This document shows, piece after piece, positions 35,739 through 44,626 of a stretch of 64,000 bases of DNA. Made by a program: the position numbers and the translations under genes. The DNA lies in contig NZ_LARY01000001.1 of NCBI RefSeq assembly GCF_003369925.1, forward strand, positions 310,001 to 374,000, in the 5' to 3' direction. The notes under the pieces were generated by a model. The model was given only the letters and a program-made list of their open reading frames with translations, was not told where the DNA came from and did not search any database. The stretch comes from Listeria kieliensis (GTDB taxonomy: Bacteria > Bacillota > Bacilli > Lactobacillales > Listeriaceae). The stretch's first letter is position 1, and every line of letters begins with the position of its first letter.

Positions 35739-37307
35739 ATGAGTCAGGATTTGCAAAAAGAAGTGGCAACACGCAAAACCTTTGCGATCATTTCCCACCC
35801 AGATGCCGGAAAAACGACCATTACAGAACAGCTTTTGCTGTTTGGTGGCGCCATTCGTCAAGCGGGTACGGTAAAGGGTAAAAAAACAGGGAAATACGCG
35901 ACCAGTGACTGGATGGAAATCGAGAAGCAGCGTGGAATCTCGGTTACAAGTTCTGTGATGCAATTTGATTATGAAGGTTTTCGGATTAATATTTTAGATA
36001 CGCCGGGACACTCGGATTTTAGTGAGGATACGTACCGAACGCTTATGGCTGTTGATGCAGCTGTGATGGTTATTGATTCAGCGAAAGGGATTGAGGCGCA
36101 AACAATTAAACTCTTTAAAGTTTGTCGCATGCGTGGGATTCCTATTTTTACGTTTATGAATAAAATGGACCGAGAAGGAAAAATGCCACTGGAGCTTTTA
36201 TCTGAGCTCGAAGAAGTCCTCGAGATTGAATCTTATCCGATGAACTGGCCGATTGGGATGGGAAAAGAGCTTATGGGTTTATATGACCGGTATCATGGTG
36301 TTGTTGAACGTTACCGAGCTGAAGAGGGCGAAACGTTTCTTCCTCTTGGAGAAGATGGCGATTTAAAAGAAGCGCATCCGATTCAAAACTCAAGCTATTA
36401 TACCCAAGCACTTGAAGAAATTATGTTATTAGATGAAGCAGGGAATGAATTTAGTCGTGAACGAATTGCGGCAGGTGAATTAACGCCTGTTTTCTTTGGA
36501 AGTGCGTTAACAAATTTTGGTGTAGAAACATTTCTCAAAACTTTTGTAGATTTCGCACCATCTCCATCTCCGCACGAAACAAATGAAGGTGAACTGCTTC
36601 CTGAAAACCCAAGTTTCAGTGGATTTGTCTTTAAAATCCAAGCAAATATGAATCCTGCTCACAGGGACCGAATTGCTTTTGTAAGGATTTGCTCGGGTGA
36701 GTTTGAACGGGGAATCGCGGTGACACTCACGCGGACTGGAAAGCAAATGAAGCTTGCGAACTCAACGCAATTTATGGCGGATGATCGGGAAAATGTGACG
36801 CGCGCCGTTGCTGGCGACATTATTGGTTTGTATGACACTGGAAATTATCAAATCGGGGATACGATTTCAAGCGGGAGCAAAACAATGGAATTTCCGAAAT
36901 TGCCACAGTTTACGCCAGAACTTTTCATGAAAGTTTCCGCAAAAAATGTTATGAAACAAAAGCATTTCCACAAAGGCGTTGAACAACTCGTGCAAGAAGG
37001 CGCAATTCAGCTGTTCAAAACTTGGCGAATGGAAGATTATATCATTGGTGCTGTTGGTCAACTCCAATTTGAAGTTTTTGAACATAGAATGCGTAATGAG
37101 TATAATTCAGAGATCATTATGGAACCAATCGGGAAGAAAATTGCTCGTTGGATTCGCGAAGAAGATGTGGATGAAAAATTATCGACAGCTCGAAGCATGC
37201 TCGTGAAAGACCGCTTCGATCAGCCACTATTTTTATTTGAAAATGAATTTGCGATCAATTGGTTTAAAGATAAGAATCCAGATATTGAATTGACAGCTTT
37301 GCTTTAA
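35739..37307 (+). CDS. prfC: Peptide chain release factor 3
   Basis: 522 residues, translational GTPase that recycles RF1/RF2 from the ribosome. G1 [13 protein letters not shown]2/G3 [11 protein letters not shown] and [14 protein letters not shown], and G4 NKMDRE are intact; EF-G-like domains II and III follow, with no domain IV, which separates RF3 from EF-G. Ribosome site GAGGAGGAA. Confidence 0.96.
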   Translation: MSQDLQKEVATRKTFAIISHPDAGKTTITEQLLLFGGAIRQAGTVKGKKTGKYATSDWMEIEKQRGISVTSSVMQFDYEGFRINILDTPGHSDFSEDTYRTLMAVDAAVMVIDSAKGIEAQTIKLFKVCRMRGIPIFTFMNKMDREGKMPLELLSELEEVLEIESYPMNWPIGMGKELMGLYDRYHGVVERYRAEEGETFLPLGEDGDLKEAHPIQNSSYYTQALEEIMLLDEAGNEFSRERIAAGELTPVFFGSALTNFGVETFLKTFVDFAPSPSPHETNEGELLPENPSFSGFVFKIQANMNPAHRDRIAFVRICSGEFERGIAVTLTRTGKQMKLANSTQFMADDRENVTRAVAGDIIGLYDTGNYQIGDTISSGSKTMEFPKLPQFTPELFMKVSAKNVMKQKHFHKGVEQLVQEGAIQLFKTWRMEDYIIGAVGQLQFEVFEHRMRNEYNSEIIMEPIGKKIARWIREEDVDEKLSTARSMLVKDRFDQPLFLFENEFAINWFKDKNPDIELTALL

Positions 37308-37316
37308 TTCATTTTT

Positions 37317-37350
37317 GACCACGTTGCTTTTTAGCAACGTGGTTTTTTGC
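37317..37350 (+). terminator. Rho-independent terminator after prfC
   Basis: Stem CCACGTTGC / GCAACGTGG with a short T/A loop and six T residues. Confidence 0.9.
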
Positions 37351-37395
37351 TATGCTATAATGAAAAAGTAGATTGAAACAGACAAAAGGGGGAAG

Positions 37396-38853
37396 ATGAC
37401 AGTGAAAGATGCTACTTATTGGGTTCAAAAATGGAAAAAGAAAGAACTTAGTTTGCCTGAATACTATACGGAGTTAAATCGAAAAATCGAACAACAAAAT
37501 CCAGCTTTGAATGCTCTCGTTGAATGGGATTTTGATGCTCTCCTTAAAACGGCTCAAAATTTTAAAGTGACAGAAGAAGCACCGTTTTCTGGGTTAGCGA
37601 TTCCACTTAAGATGCTTGGGCAGGAAAAGGCAGGTTGGAAGTCTACTTTCAGTTCACGCTTATTTCCGGATAATCGTTCGGCGCAAACTTCTCATTTTAC
37701 AAGTAAATTAGAACAAATTGGTTTTATTCCTGCTGGGCAAACAAATGCGCCCGAATTTGGTTTTAAAAATATCACGGATCCTACGCTTTATGGTTCTGCG
37801 CGAAATCCGTGGAATTTAGATCACTCGCCAGGTGGTTCAAGTGGAGGCGCTGCAGCGGCAGTGGCAAGTGGCTTGTTTCCTATTGCAGGCGCGAGCGATG
37901 GCGGGGGCTCAATTCGGATTCCTGCTTCTTTTAGCGGATTAATCGGGCTAAAACCAACTCGTGGCGCGATGCCGAACGGCCCTGGGGGATTTCGTGGCTG
38001 GCAAGGTGCATCGATCGATTTCTCCCTAACGGTGTCGATGCGAGATACAGAAAAGCTATTTTATGCGATGCGAGGGAACGACAAAGTGGCCCCCTACCAC
38101 CCACCAAGAGAAGAGTGGGAAACGTATGTGTTCCCGAAACGTTTGAGAATCGCTTATTCGACGACTTCTCCTGTTCATTTGCCTGTTTCAAATGAAGCGA
38201 AACAAGCGGTTAAGCATATCTGTGAAGAAATGCAGGCACTCGGACACGACGTTGTAGAGGTTCCTTATCCTGTTGATGGCAAGAAGCTTATGGCAAGCTA
38301 TTATTTGATGAATGGTGCTGAAACTTCGGCAATGTTTGCGGGAATTGAGGCACAGCTTAAACGCAAAATGACAAGTGAGGATATGGAACTTATGACTTGG
38401 GGAATTTATCAATACGGAGAACGTCTTGCGGCAAAGAGCTACGTGAAGGCTCTCAATTTATGGGATCAAGCCGCATTCAAAATGGAAGAATTATTCCAGA
38501 CATATGATTTATTTTTAAGTCCAGCAACGGCTTTTTCCGCGCCAAGAATTGATCAGGAACTTCAAAGTGATGAAATTCGTGCGCGGCTTCAAATGGCCGA
38601 TCAACTGAGTGAAGCAGAACTCGCCGACTTAGTCGATGCCATGTTTGAAAAGAGTTTGATGCTAACGCCGTATACGCAACTGGCGAATTTAACAGGTCAG
38701 CCAGCGATTAGTTTACCAACACACGTAACGGCAGAAGGACTTCCGCTTGGCATTCAATTTATGGCTTCAAAAGGAAGAGAAGATTTACTGCTTGGAGTAG
38801 GAAAAATCTTAGAAGAAAGAGAGCAGTTCAAGTTACCACAAGCCTACAGGTAA
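37396..38853 (+). CDS. Amidase signature family enzyme
   Basis: 485 residues covering the whole amidase-signature domain: the lysine near IPLKMLG, cis-serine and nucleophile in SPGGSSGGAAAAVASG and GASDGGGSIRIPASF, and the C-terminal LTGQPAISLP. Related to GatA, but it is encoded alone without gatB/gatC, so it is probably a stand-alone amide or peptide-amide hydrolase of unknown substrate. ATG 37396 or GTG 37402 may be the start; the latter is better spaced from GGGGGAAG. Confidence 0.85.
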   Translation: MTVKDATYWVQKWKKKELSLPEYYTELNRKIEQQNPALNALVEWDFDALLKTAQNFKVTEEAPFSGLAIPLKMLGQEKAGWKSTFSSRLFPDNRSAQTSHFTSKLEQIGFIPAGQTNAPEFGFKNITDPTLYGSARNPWNLDHSPGGSSGGAAAAVASGLFPIAGASDGGGSIRIPASFSGLIGLKPTRGAMPNGPGGFRGWQGASIDFSLTVSMRDTEKLFYAMRGNDKVAPYHPPREEWETYVFPKRLRIAYSTTSPVHLPVSNEAKQAVKHICEEMQALGHDVVEVPYPVDGKKLMASYYLMNGAETSAMFAGIEAQLKRKMTSEDMELMTWGIYQYGERLAAKSYVKALNLWDQAAFKMEELFQTYDLFLSPATAFSAPRIDQELQSDEIRARLQMADQLSEAELADLVDAMFEKSLMLTPYTQLANLTGQPAISLPTHVTAEGLPLGIQFMASKGREDLLLGVGKILEEREQFKLPQAYR

Positions 38854-38865
38854 AATAAGTAAAGA

Positions 38866-38894
38866 TTGACTTTCACAAATTCACATGCTATGAT
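38866..38894 (+). promoter_or_regulatory. Sigma-A promoter of the riboswitch-terC operon
   Basis: -35 TTGACT at 38866-38871, 17-bp spacer, -10 TATGAT at 38889-38894. Transcription would start just before the riboswitch aptamer. Confidence 0.75.
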
Positions 38895-38924
38895 AACAAA
38901 GTAAAATTTGATAATCTTTTTGAC

Positions 38925-39068
38925 AGATGTCAAAGGGGAGTAGCACTGATTTTTAGGAATCAGGATAAAATCGTCATTACATGGATACGGCGTATTCATC
39001 GGTTTTATTAACATGTCACATGTCAGCGAGACCTTTGCCCATAAATCGGGTGAGGTCTCGCTTTTTTT
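38925..39068 (+). ncRNA. yybP-ykoY (Mn2+-sensing) riboswitch with terminator
   Basis: The conserved yybP-ykoY sequences are present: AAAGGGGAGTAGC near 38932-38944 and AGCGAGACCTTTGCC near 39025-39039, with CAAAGG (38931-38936) and CCTTTG (39032-39037) able to form the closing helix. An alternative stem GCGAGACC / GGTCTCGC (39026-39061) plus T-run forms an intrinsic terminator that uses the same 3' strand. Aptamer and terminator are therefore exclusive, predicting an ON switch with Mn2+. It precedes two TerC genes, the usual regulon of this class. Confidence 0.88.
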
Positions 39069-39106
39069 ATCCTCACTCGGACTGTTAAAAATGAAGGGGG
39101 ATTTTT

Positions 39107-39871
39107 ATGGATACTGCAATGTTACTCGAATACGGCTGGGTACTTCTCGTACTAATTGGACTGGAGGGGATTCTTGCCGCTGATAACGCCGTTGTTATGG
39201 CCGTTATGGTCAAGCATTTACCAGAAAAACAACAAAAACGAGCTCTTTTTTATGGCTTACTGGGAGCTTTCGTGTTTCGGTTTACGGCGCTCTTTTTAAT
39301 TTCTTTTTTGGCAAACGTTTGGCAAGTGCAAGCACTTGGGGCGATTTATTTACTTTACATTGCGATCAGCCACATTGTGAAACATGCGAAAGGGACGGAA
39401 GACACGGATAAAGCGAAGCAAAAGAGCGGTTCTGGCTTTTGGATGACCGTCTTGAAAGTCGAAGTGGCGGATATTGCCTTTGCGATTGATTCCATGCTTG
39501 CTGCGGTTGCCCTAGCGATTACACTACCAAGAACCGGCTGGGGAGAAATTGGCGGAATTGATACCGGTCAGTTCATTGTGATGTTCCTTGGTGGATTAGT
39601 GGGACTTATCATCATTCGCTTTGCAGCAACGCAATTTGTTAAGCTACTCAAAAATTACCCATCTCTTGAAACAGCAGCCTTTCTGATTGTCGGCTGGGTG
39701 GGCGTTAAACTAGTTGTTTATACCTTATCGCATGAAAGCCTTGCGATCATTCCACATGCGTTTCCAGAGTCGAAATTATGGAAATTGACTTTCTGGGGTG
39801 TCATGATTTTGATCATCATCGGGGGATGGCTCGTTTCTGTTCGACAAAAGAAAAAACAAAATCAGTCATAA
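39107..39871 (+). CDS. TerC-family membrane protein (first copy)
   Basis: 254 residues with 7-8 membrane helices. Family acidic/Asn motifs EGILAADNAVVMAVMV in helix 1-2 and VADIAFAIDSMLAA in the middle. TerC proteins such as Bacillus MeeY (YkoY) and MeeF (YceF) export Mn2+ and metallate secreted enzymes including LtaS. It lies directly under the Mn2+ riboswitch. Ribosome site AAGGGGGA. A close paralogue follows. Confidence 0.88.
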   Translation: MDTAMLLEYGWVLLVLIGLEGILAADNAVVMAVMVKHLPEKQQKRALFYGLLGAFVFRFTALFLISFLANVWQVQALGAIYLLYIAISHIVKHAKGTEDTDKAKQKSGSGFWMTVLKVEVADIAFAIDSMLAAVALAITLPRTGWGEIGGIDTGQFIVMFLGGLVGLIIIRFAATQFVKLLKNYPSLETAAFLIVGWVGVKLVVYTLSHESLAIIPHAFPESKLWKLTFWGVMILIIIGGWLVSVRQKKKQNQS

Positions 39872-39907
39872 AAAGCTTAACAAGGACAAATAAAAAGTAT
39901 AAAATGA

Positions 39908-39943
39908 GAAGGTATGTACGAGGAAAGCGTACAACCTTCTTAA
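39908..39943. other. Hairpin between the two terC genes
   Basis: AGAAGGT-AT-GTACG and CGTAC-A-ACCTTCT can pair around an AGGAAAG loop, about 40 bp after the first terC stop codon. No strong T-run follows, so it may be a processing or attenuation element rather than a full terminator. Confidence 0.45.
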
Positions 39944-39971
39944 ATTTAGAAAGAAATGTTGGTGGAGTAAA

Positions 39972-40757
39972 TTGGACTTCTCGATTCTAGCAGAGTATGC
40001 TTGGGTGTTTGTGGTTCTTGTCGTTTTAGAAGGAGTTCTTTCGGCAGACAATGCGGTTGTTATGGCTGTTATCGTAAAAGGTTTGCCACATGACAAACAG
40101 CGTAAAGCCCTTTTCTACGGGTTACTCGGCGCTTTTGTTTTTCGATTCATTGCGCTTTTTTTAATTTCTTTTCTCGTCAAGATTTGGGAAATCCAAGCTA
40201 TCGGTGCACTTTATTTGCTTTACCTTGCGATTAAACATATTTTAGATTTAAAACGAGGGAAAAAAGAAGAAACAGAAGCCAAGGAAGAAGCTCAGAAGAC
40301 GGTTTCGTTTTGGGGAACTGTGTTTCGCGTTGAATTAACGGATATTGCTTTCGCACTTGATTCAATGCTTGCTGCAGCTGCCCTTGCGATGACGCTTCCA
40401 GACTTTGGAGATTTCCATATTGGTGGAATGAACGGTGGTCAATTTATCGTGATGTTCCTCGGCGGACTTGCTGGGCTCATCGTTATTCGGTTTGCGGCTA
40501 CACAAGTTGTGAAGCTGCTTGAGCGCTATCCAACACTTGAAACAGCTGCTTTTCTGATTGTTGGCTGGGTAGGCGTCAAGTTAGCCATCTATACGCTTTC
40601 GCACCCTTCCGTAGGGATTTTAGATGAGCATTTTCCAGAAACAACAGCCTGGAAAGCTGTTTTTTGGTCCGTTATGATAATAATTGGGTTAGGTGGTTAT
40701 ATCATTGCCAGAAGAAAAGAAAAAAAGCAGAACAAAGAGACTGTATCTCGAAAATAG
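39972..40757 (+). CDS. TerC-family membrane protein (second copy)
   Basis: 261 residues, clearly paralogous to the preceding gene along its full length (EGVLSADNAVVMAVIV, LTDIAFALDSMLAAAALAMTLP, TLETAAFLIVGWVGVKL). It starts with TTG behind GGTGGAG. The insertion after helix 3 is longer and more acidic/basic (KRGKKEETEAKEEAQK) than in the first copy. Tandem duplication then divergence is likely; the two may differ in partner enzymes. Its 3' end overlaps the ktrB start. Confidence 0.88.
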   Translation: MDFSILAEYAWVFVVLVVLEGVLSADNAVVMAVIVKGLPHDKQRKALFYGLLGAFVFRFIALFLISFLVKIWEIQAIGALYLLYLAIKHILDLKRGKKEETEAKEEAQKTVSFWGTVFRVELTDIAFALDSMLAAAALAMTLPDFGDFHIGGMNGGQFIVMFLGGLAGLIVIRFAATQVVKLLERYPTLETAAFLIVGWVGVKLAIYTLSHPSVGILDEHFPETTAWKAVFWSVMIIIGLGGYIIARRKEKKQNKETVSRK

Positions 40758-42120
40758 AAATATCCGGAATAAAGTTCGTATTATCTTATCTCGCATGACA
40801 CCTGTTCAAATTATCATTGCGTATTATTTTTTCGCGGTCACAATAGCGACGATACTCTTAAGTTTACCGTTTACGCAAAAGCCAGGCGTGCATGTTTCTT
40901 TTATTGATACTTTATTTACAGCAGCGAGTTCTGTTAGTGTGACAGGGCTTGCAACCATTGATGTTGGTCAAATTTACAGTACAGCAGGCATCTGGGTATT
41001 GATGGGGATTTTTCAACTGGGTGGACTGGGTGTTATGATGCTCAGCACATTTTTTTACTTAATTTTACGACGAAAAATTGGTTTAAAACAACGTCAGTTA
41101 ATCATGACTGATACGAATCAATATACGATGAGCGGCATGGTACGCATGTTGCGTGAGATCTTATTTTTAATTTTCGGGATTGAGCTTGTCGGAGCCGTTG
41201 TTTTAGGACTTTATTTCATTCCGTTTTACCCCACATTTGGAGAAGCGATGTTCCAAGGCTTGTATAATTCCGTTTCGCTTGTCACGAATGCCGGTGTTGA
41301 TATTACAGGAAACTCTTTGATGCCTTTTGTAAACGATTATTTTGTACAATTTATTTCGATCTTGCTGATTATTGCAGGGGGAATTGGTTTCCCAGTTTTA
41401 CTTGAAACACGTCGTTTCTTGTTCGAAAAAAATTCTCTTTACCCATTCCGCTTTTCTTTGTTTGTCAAAGTCACCACCGTTACTTACATGGTTTTGCTCG
41501 TTGTCGGCGGATTACTCATCTGGTTGATGGAATACAATCATTTTTTCAAAGGAGGAAGTGCAGCAGAAGGCTTTTTCAATTCGATGTTTCTTTCTGCGAC
41601 GTCAAGAAGTGCTGGCTTGCAAACAATTGATGCCGGTTCACTTACGATCCCCACTTTGATTGTCGTTTCGATTCTGATGTTTATTGGTGCTTCTCCAAGT
41701 TCCGTTGGCGGCGGGATTCGAACAACAACTTTTGCCATTGTGATTCTCTTTTTGGTGTCGGTTATTCGTGGCAGAAATCACATTTATGTATTCGGCCGTG
41801 AGCTTTACCAGGAAGACGTTCGGAAGTCGCTTGCGGTCACATTGTTTGCAGGAATTCTTTGCTTTTCGGCGATCATCTTGCTTGCCCAGACCGAGCAGGC
41901 GACACTGATTGAAATTATTTTTGAAGTCTTTTCTGCTTTTGGAACCTGCGGGTTGTCGCTTGGACTTACGCCAAACTTGAGCCTCGCTGGCAAAGTGATT
42001 ATTATTCTACTTATGTTTATTGGGCGCGTGGGGATTATGTATTCAATGCTCAGCTTACGCAATAAAAATGAACCTAAAAATGCGATTCGCTTACCGAAAG
42101 AAAAAATCATCACAGGTTAA
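40705..42120 (+). CDS. ktrB: Ktr/Trk potassium transporter membrane subunit
   Basis: About 471 residues with four pore-loop repeats: SSVSVTGLATID, NAGVDITG, SRSAGLQT and FGTCGLSLG provide the selectivity filters of KtrB-type K+ channels/symporters. It needs a cytosolic KtrA subunit, which is not in this window. I place the start at TTG 40705, eight bases after AGGTGG, inside the end of the second terC gene (53-bp overlap); GTG 40693 is an alternative. Overlap with terC suggests co-transcription under the Mn2+ riboswitch. Confidence 0.85.
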   Translation: MPEEKKKSRTKRLYLENRNIRNKVRIILSRMTPVQIIIAYYFFAVTIATILLSLPFTQKPGVHVSFIDTLFTAASSVSVTGLATIDVGQIYSTAGIWVLMGIFQLGGLGVMMLSTFFYLILRRKIGLKQRQLIMTDTNQYTMSGMVRMLREILFLIFGIELVGAVVLGLYFIPFYPTFGEAMFQGLYNSVSLVTNAGVDITGNSLMPFVNDYFVQFISILLIIAGGIGFPVLLETRRFLFEKNSLYPFRFSLFVKVTTVTYMVLLVVGGLLIWLMEYNHFFKGGSAAEGFFNSMFLSATSRSAGLQTIDAGSLTIPTLIVVSILMFIGASPSSVGGGIRTTTFAIVILFLVSVIRGRNHIYVFGRELYQEDVRKSLAVTLFAGILCFSAIILLAQTEQATLIEIIFEVFSAFGTCGLSLGLTPNLSLAGKVIIILLMFIGRVGIMYSMLSLRNKNEPKNAIRLPKEKIITG

Positions 42121-42163
42121 AAAAACGATCAACGAAGCCCGAGGCTTCGTTGATCGTTTTTTG
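42119..42163. terminator. Bidirectional terminator, ktrB / VanZ-RDD gene
   Basis: Stem AAACGATCAACGAAGCC / GGCTTCGTTGATCGTTT with T-runs on both strands. Confidence 0.9.
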
Positions 42164-43321
42164 CTATTGTACATCTGGATTTTTTGATTGAAAGGTGCTA
42201 ATTGAAACGGTATGACTCATTTTTTCGTAAAACAGTCGATTGTCTTTTCGGAAGAAATTCACGATCAAGTGTAGCGCAAACAAGAAAAACATCAAGAATG
42301 AAATAAAGAATAGAATCAACTGAATTTGTGGAGTAGCCATTTCTTGGACTTGTTGATTGAGAGGCACCAAAATCAGTCCGCCAAGCAAATAATAAAACAG
42401 CGTATAACGCTCTAATAATTGCCAAAAGCTCACTCGTGTTCCAGAAATATTTGCAATACGTATGCGTACGATCCATTTACCGGGCGTAAAGCCGTTTGTG
42501 ATCGAGGGGAAAAGAATAAAATAAAGAAAAATGATGATGATATTATAAAAAATATGCTGATAACTGTTTCCTGTCGTTTGTGAAACCACTTGCTCGGGTA
42601 ATAAGTGCGTCAAAGTCAAAATAAAACCGATGCCCCCGATGAAGAACCAGTCGATTAAATAAGCTAAAAATCTGCGGATGTAGCTAACGCGTTCGCTTTT
42701 TTGAGTGCTTAGAGAATCGATGGCTTCTCGAGTTGGAAGGAAAAATGTGAAAAGAGGGGCCATAAGGAAGCCGATAACACCGCCAAGCGTATTGAGCATT
42801 AAATCATCGACATCAAACAAGCGGTAAGCGTGCGGATAAATCCCATAAATGCCCGTTAACTGGGTAACTTCAAAGAAAAGTGAAATGAGAAAAGAAAGAA
42901 CAAGTGCTTTTTTGAAAGAAACACGGAAGTAATAACGTAAATAGACACCAAGAGGGAATAGTAAAAAGATATTAAAGATAGGCTGGATGACAATGTTTTG
43001 AACCATAGCTCGCAGATAAGTAGCTGGATTTGAAAAGCTGAAGACGGTTTGATCTAAAAATTCCCGTACAAAAGTGAACGGAATAAGCTGAGGCGTTGGA
43101 GCCTTCATTTGAGCAATATGTTGCATATCTGGAAGAGGGAGGAGCGTCAAGAAAAAAGCGGACATCAAGTAAAAAATAAAGGTAAAGATAATAAAAACAC
43201 GCATGAACGTAATGCTACCAAATTTTCGATAGGAGTAAATTGCAAAAGGAATCGTAAGAAATAAGGCGAGAAATGGGAAAAAAATAAGTGCAACTTCGAT
43301 TGGAAATAAATAACTGGACAT
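42164..43321 (-). CDS. VanZ-RDD fusion membrane protein
   Basis: 385 residues. The N-terminal two thirds is a VanZ-like membrane domain (about residues 15-200, with FNIFLLFPLGVYLRYYF and DVDDLMLNTLGGVIGF), followed by an RDD domain (about 215-370, with RRFLAYLIDWFFIGG and TPGKWIVRIRI). VanZ-like proteins are linked to glycopeptide resistance, but most members are of unknown function. Ribosome site AAAGGGGAA. No resistance genes lie nearby. Confidence 0.82.
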   Translation of the reverse strand: MSSYLFPIEVALIFFPFLALFLTIPFAIYSYRKFGSITFMRVFIIFTFIFYLMSAFFLTLLPLPDMQHIAQMKAPTPQLIPFTFVREFLDQTVFSFSNPATYLRAMVQNIVIQPIFNIFLLFPLGVYLRYYFRVSFKKALVLSFLISLFFEVTQLTGIYGIYPHAYRLFDVDDLMLNTLGGVIGFLMAPLFTFFLPTREAIDSLSTQKSERVSYIRRFLAYLIDWFFIGGIGFILTLTHLLPEQVVSQTTGNSYQHIFYNIIIIFLYFILFPSITNGFTPGKWIVRIRIANISGTRVSFWQLLERYTLFYYLLGGLILVPLNQQVQEMATPQIQLILFFISFLMFFLFALHLIVNFFRKDNRLFYEKMSHTVSISTFQSKNPDVQ

Positions 43322-43344
43322 AAATAAAGATTCCCCTTTGTAAA

Positions 43345-43386
43345 AAATAAGTTTGCTGCTATAAGACTGAGCAGCAAACTTATTTT
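43345..43386 (-). terminator. Terminator after acyltransferase gene
   Basis: AATAAGTTTGCTGCT and AGCAGCAAACTTATT form a 15-bp stem; on the minus strand it is followed by a T-rich tract. It separates the acyltransferase from the VanZ-RDD gene. Confidence 0.8.
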
Positions 43387-43420
43387 AACGTAAAACAGCC
43401 CAATTGACTATGCTTAAAAA

Positions 43421-44464
43421 TCAGTAGCTTTCATGTGAAAAGCTTTTGTTTCGCTGTAAAAAGTTTTTTATTTTATTTATTCGAAGTTCCACAACGGGTT
43501 GAACAATCGTTGTAACAATATTTGTCGATAACAGTGCTGTCAAACTAAAGGCAAGCATAATTAAAATCATAAAGGTTTCAAAGTTATAGCTAATAGCGGA
43601 CATTCCGGCTTCACGGAAAGACTTAATAAAGAAACCATGTAGCAAGTAAACGTAAAGCGTGTTTTTCCCCCATTTTGTAAAGAAAAGCTGTCTTTTGGGA
43701 ACAAAAGTAAAGAAAGCCGCAATCGCTGCAAAGCTAATTGCATAAATTAAGACACGCATGAGCAATCCAAGAACTTTAGCATCGACAAATTCACCATAAG
43801 GTTTAGAGCCTAAGAACCAATCTTCATCGAGTCCAGGATTTACCAAAACGAATCCAAGAATAGCTATGAAAATAGCTCCGCCAATGATTTTAGCCGCATT
43901 CTTCTGCAGATAAAGAAAATGTTCTTTTTTAAGGAAAAATCCAGCTAGGAAAAATGGAAAGAATACGAAAGTTCGAGATAAACTTAAATAGCCATCGATT
44001 GAATCTACATAACCAGCAAGAAGCCCAATCACGACAGCTATAGAGAGAGCTATTGTAGGTTTTAGTTTGGAAAATACATAAAGCATTAAATTCCAGAAAA
44101 ATAAGCTAAGCAAGAACCAAAGAGACCATTCCGGATCCAGAAACGTAAGTGAGAAGCTATCTTCGCTGAGCAAAAAATAGTAAAAGATAGAATAAATTGA
44201 TTGGAAAAGCAAATAAGGTAAAATCAATTTTTTCATTGTTTTCATTAAATAGCCAGATTTTCTAAAACCCTTGGCGAAATAGCCAGAAATTAAAATAAAA
44301 GCAGGCATATGGAAGGTATAAATCATGCTGTAAAGTATCCGTACGCTGTCATGTTCGGCGACAAAGGGCTGCAATAAATGTCCAAACACGACAAGAAAAA
44401 TAAGAATAAATTTCGCATTATCAAAATAATAGTCACGTGGCTTAACAAGTTTGCTTTCAGTCAT
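43421..44464 (-). CDS. Membrane acyltransferase (acyltransferase-3 / fucose O-acetylase-like)
   Basis: 347 residues with about ten membrane helices. The YYFDNAKFILIFLVVFGHLL start contains the catalytic-type FGH histidine, and TFHMPAFILISGYFAKGF gives the conserved second motif. Such enzymes O-acetylate cell-surface sugars. The target is unknown; wall polymers or the polysaccharide from the 12-20 kb cluster are possible. Confidence 0.82.
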   Translation of the reverse strand: MTESKLVKPRDYYFDNAKFILIFLVVFGHLLQPFVAEHDSVRILYSMIYTFHMPAFILISGYFAKGFRKSGYLMKTMKKLILPYLLFQSIYSIFYYFLLSEDSFSLTFLDPEWSLWFLLSLFFWNLMLYVFSKLKPTIALSIAVVIGLLAGYVDSIDGYLSLSRTFVFFPFFLAGFFLKKEHFLYLQKNAAKIIGGAIFIAILGFVLVNPGLDEDWFLGSKPYGEFVDAKVLGLLMRVLIYAISFAAIAAFFTFVPKRQLFFTKWGKNTLYVYLLHGFFIKSFREAGMSAISYNFETFMILIMLAFSLTALLSTNIVTTIVQPVVELRINKIKNFLQRNKSFSHESY

Positions 44465-44583
44465 AAAAATTCACCGCACATTCCTTTCTATGTATAGAGT
44501 CGGTTACTATATATTTTCTCATAATGAGGTAACAATAAACCGACAATCCAGTAACAAAACGATGAATAATTTATTAAATCGTA

Positions 44584-44619
44584 AAAAAAACCAAGCAAGT
44601 CCCTCTTGCTTGGTTTTTA
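44584..44619. terminator. Terminator after clpE
   Basis: Stem AACCAAGCAAG / CTTGCTTGGTT with A-run and T-run on opposite sides, effective on the minus strand for clpE and possibly on the plus strand. Confidence 0.85.
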
Positions 44620-44626
44620 AAGTGGA

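Noticed and set aside
37396-38853. The amidase as GatA of the tRNA amidotransferase.
   Set aside because: No gatB or gatC beside it, and the family contains many stand-alone amidases.
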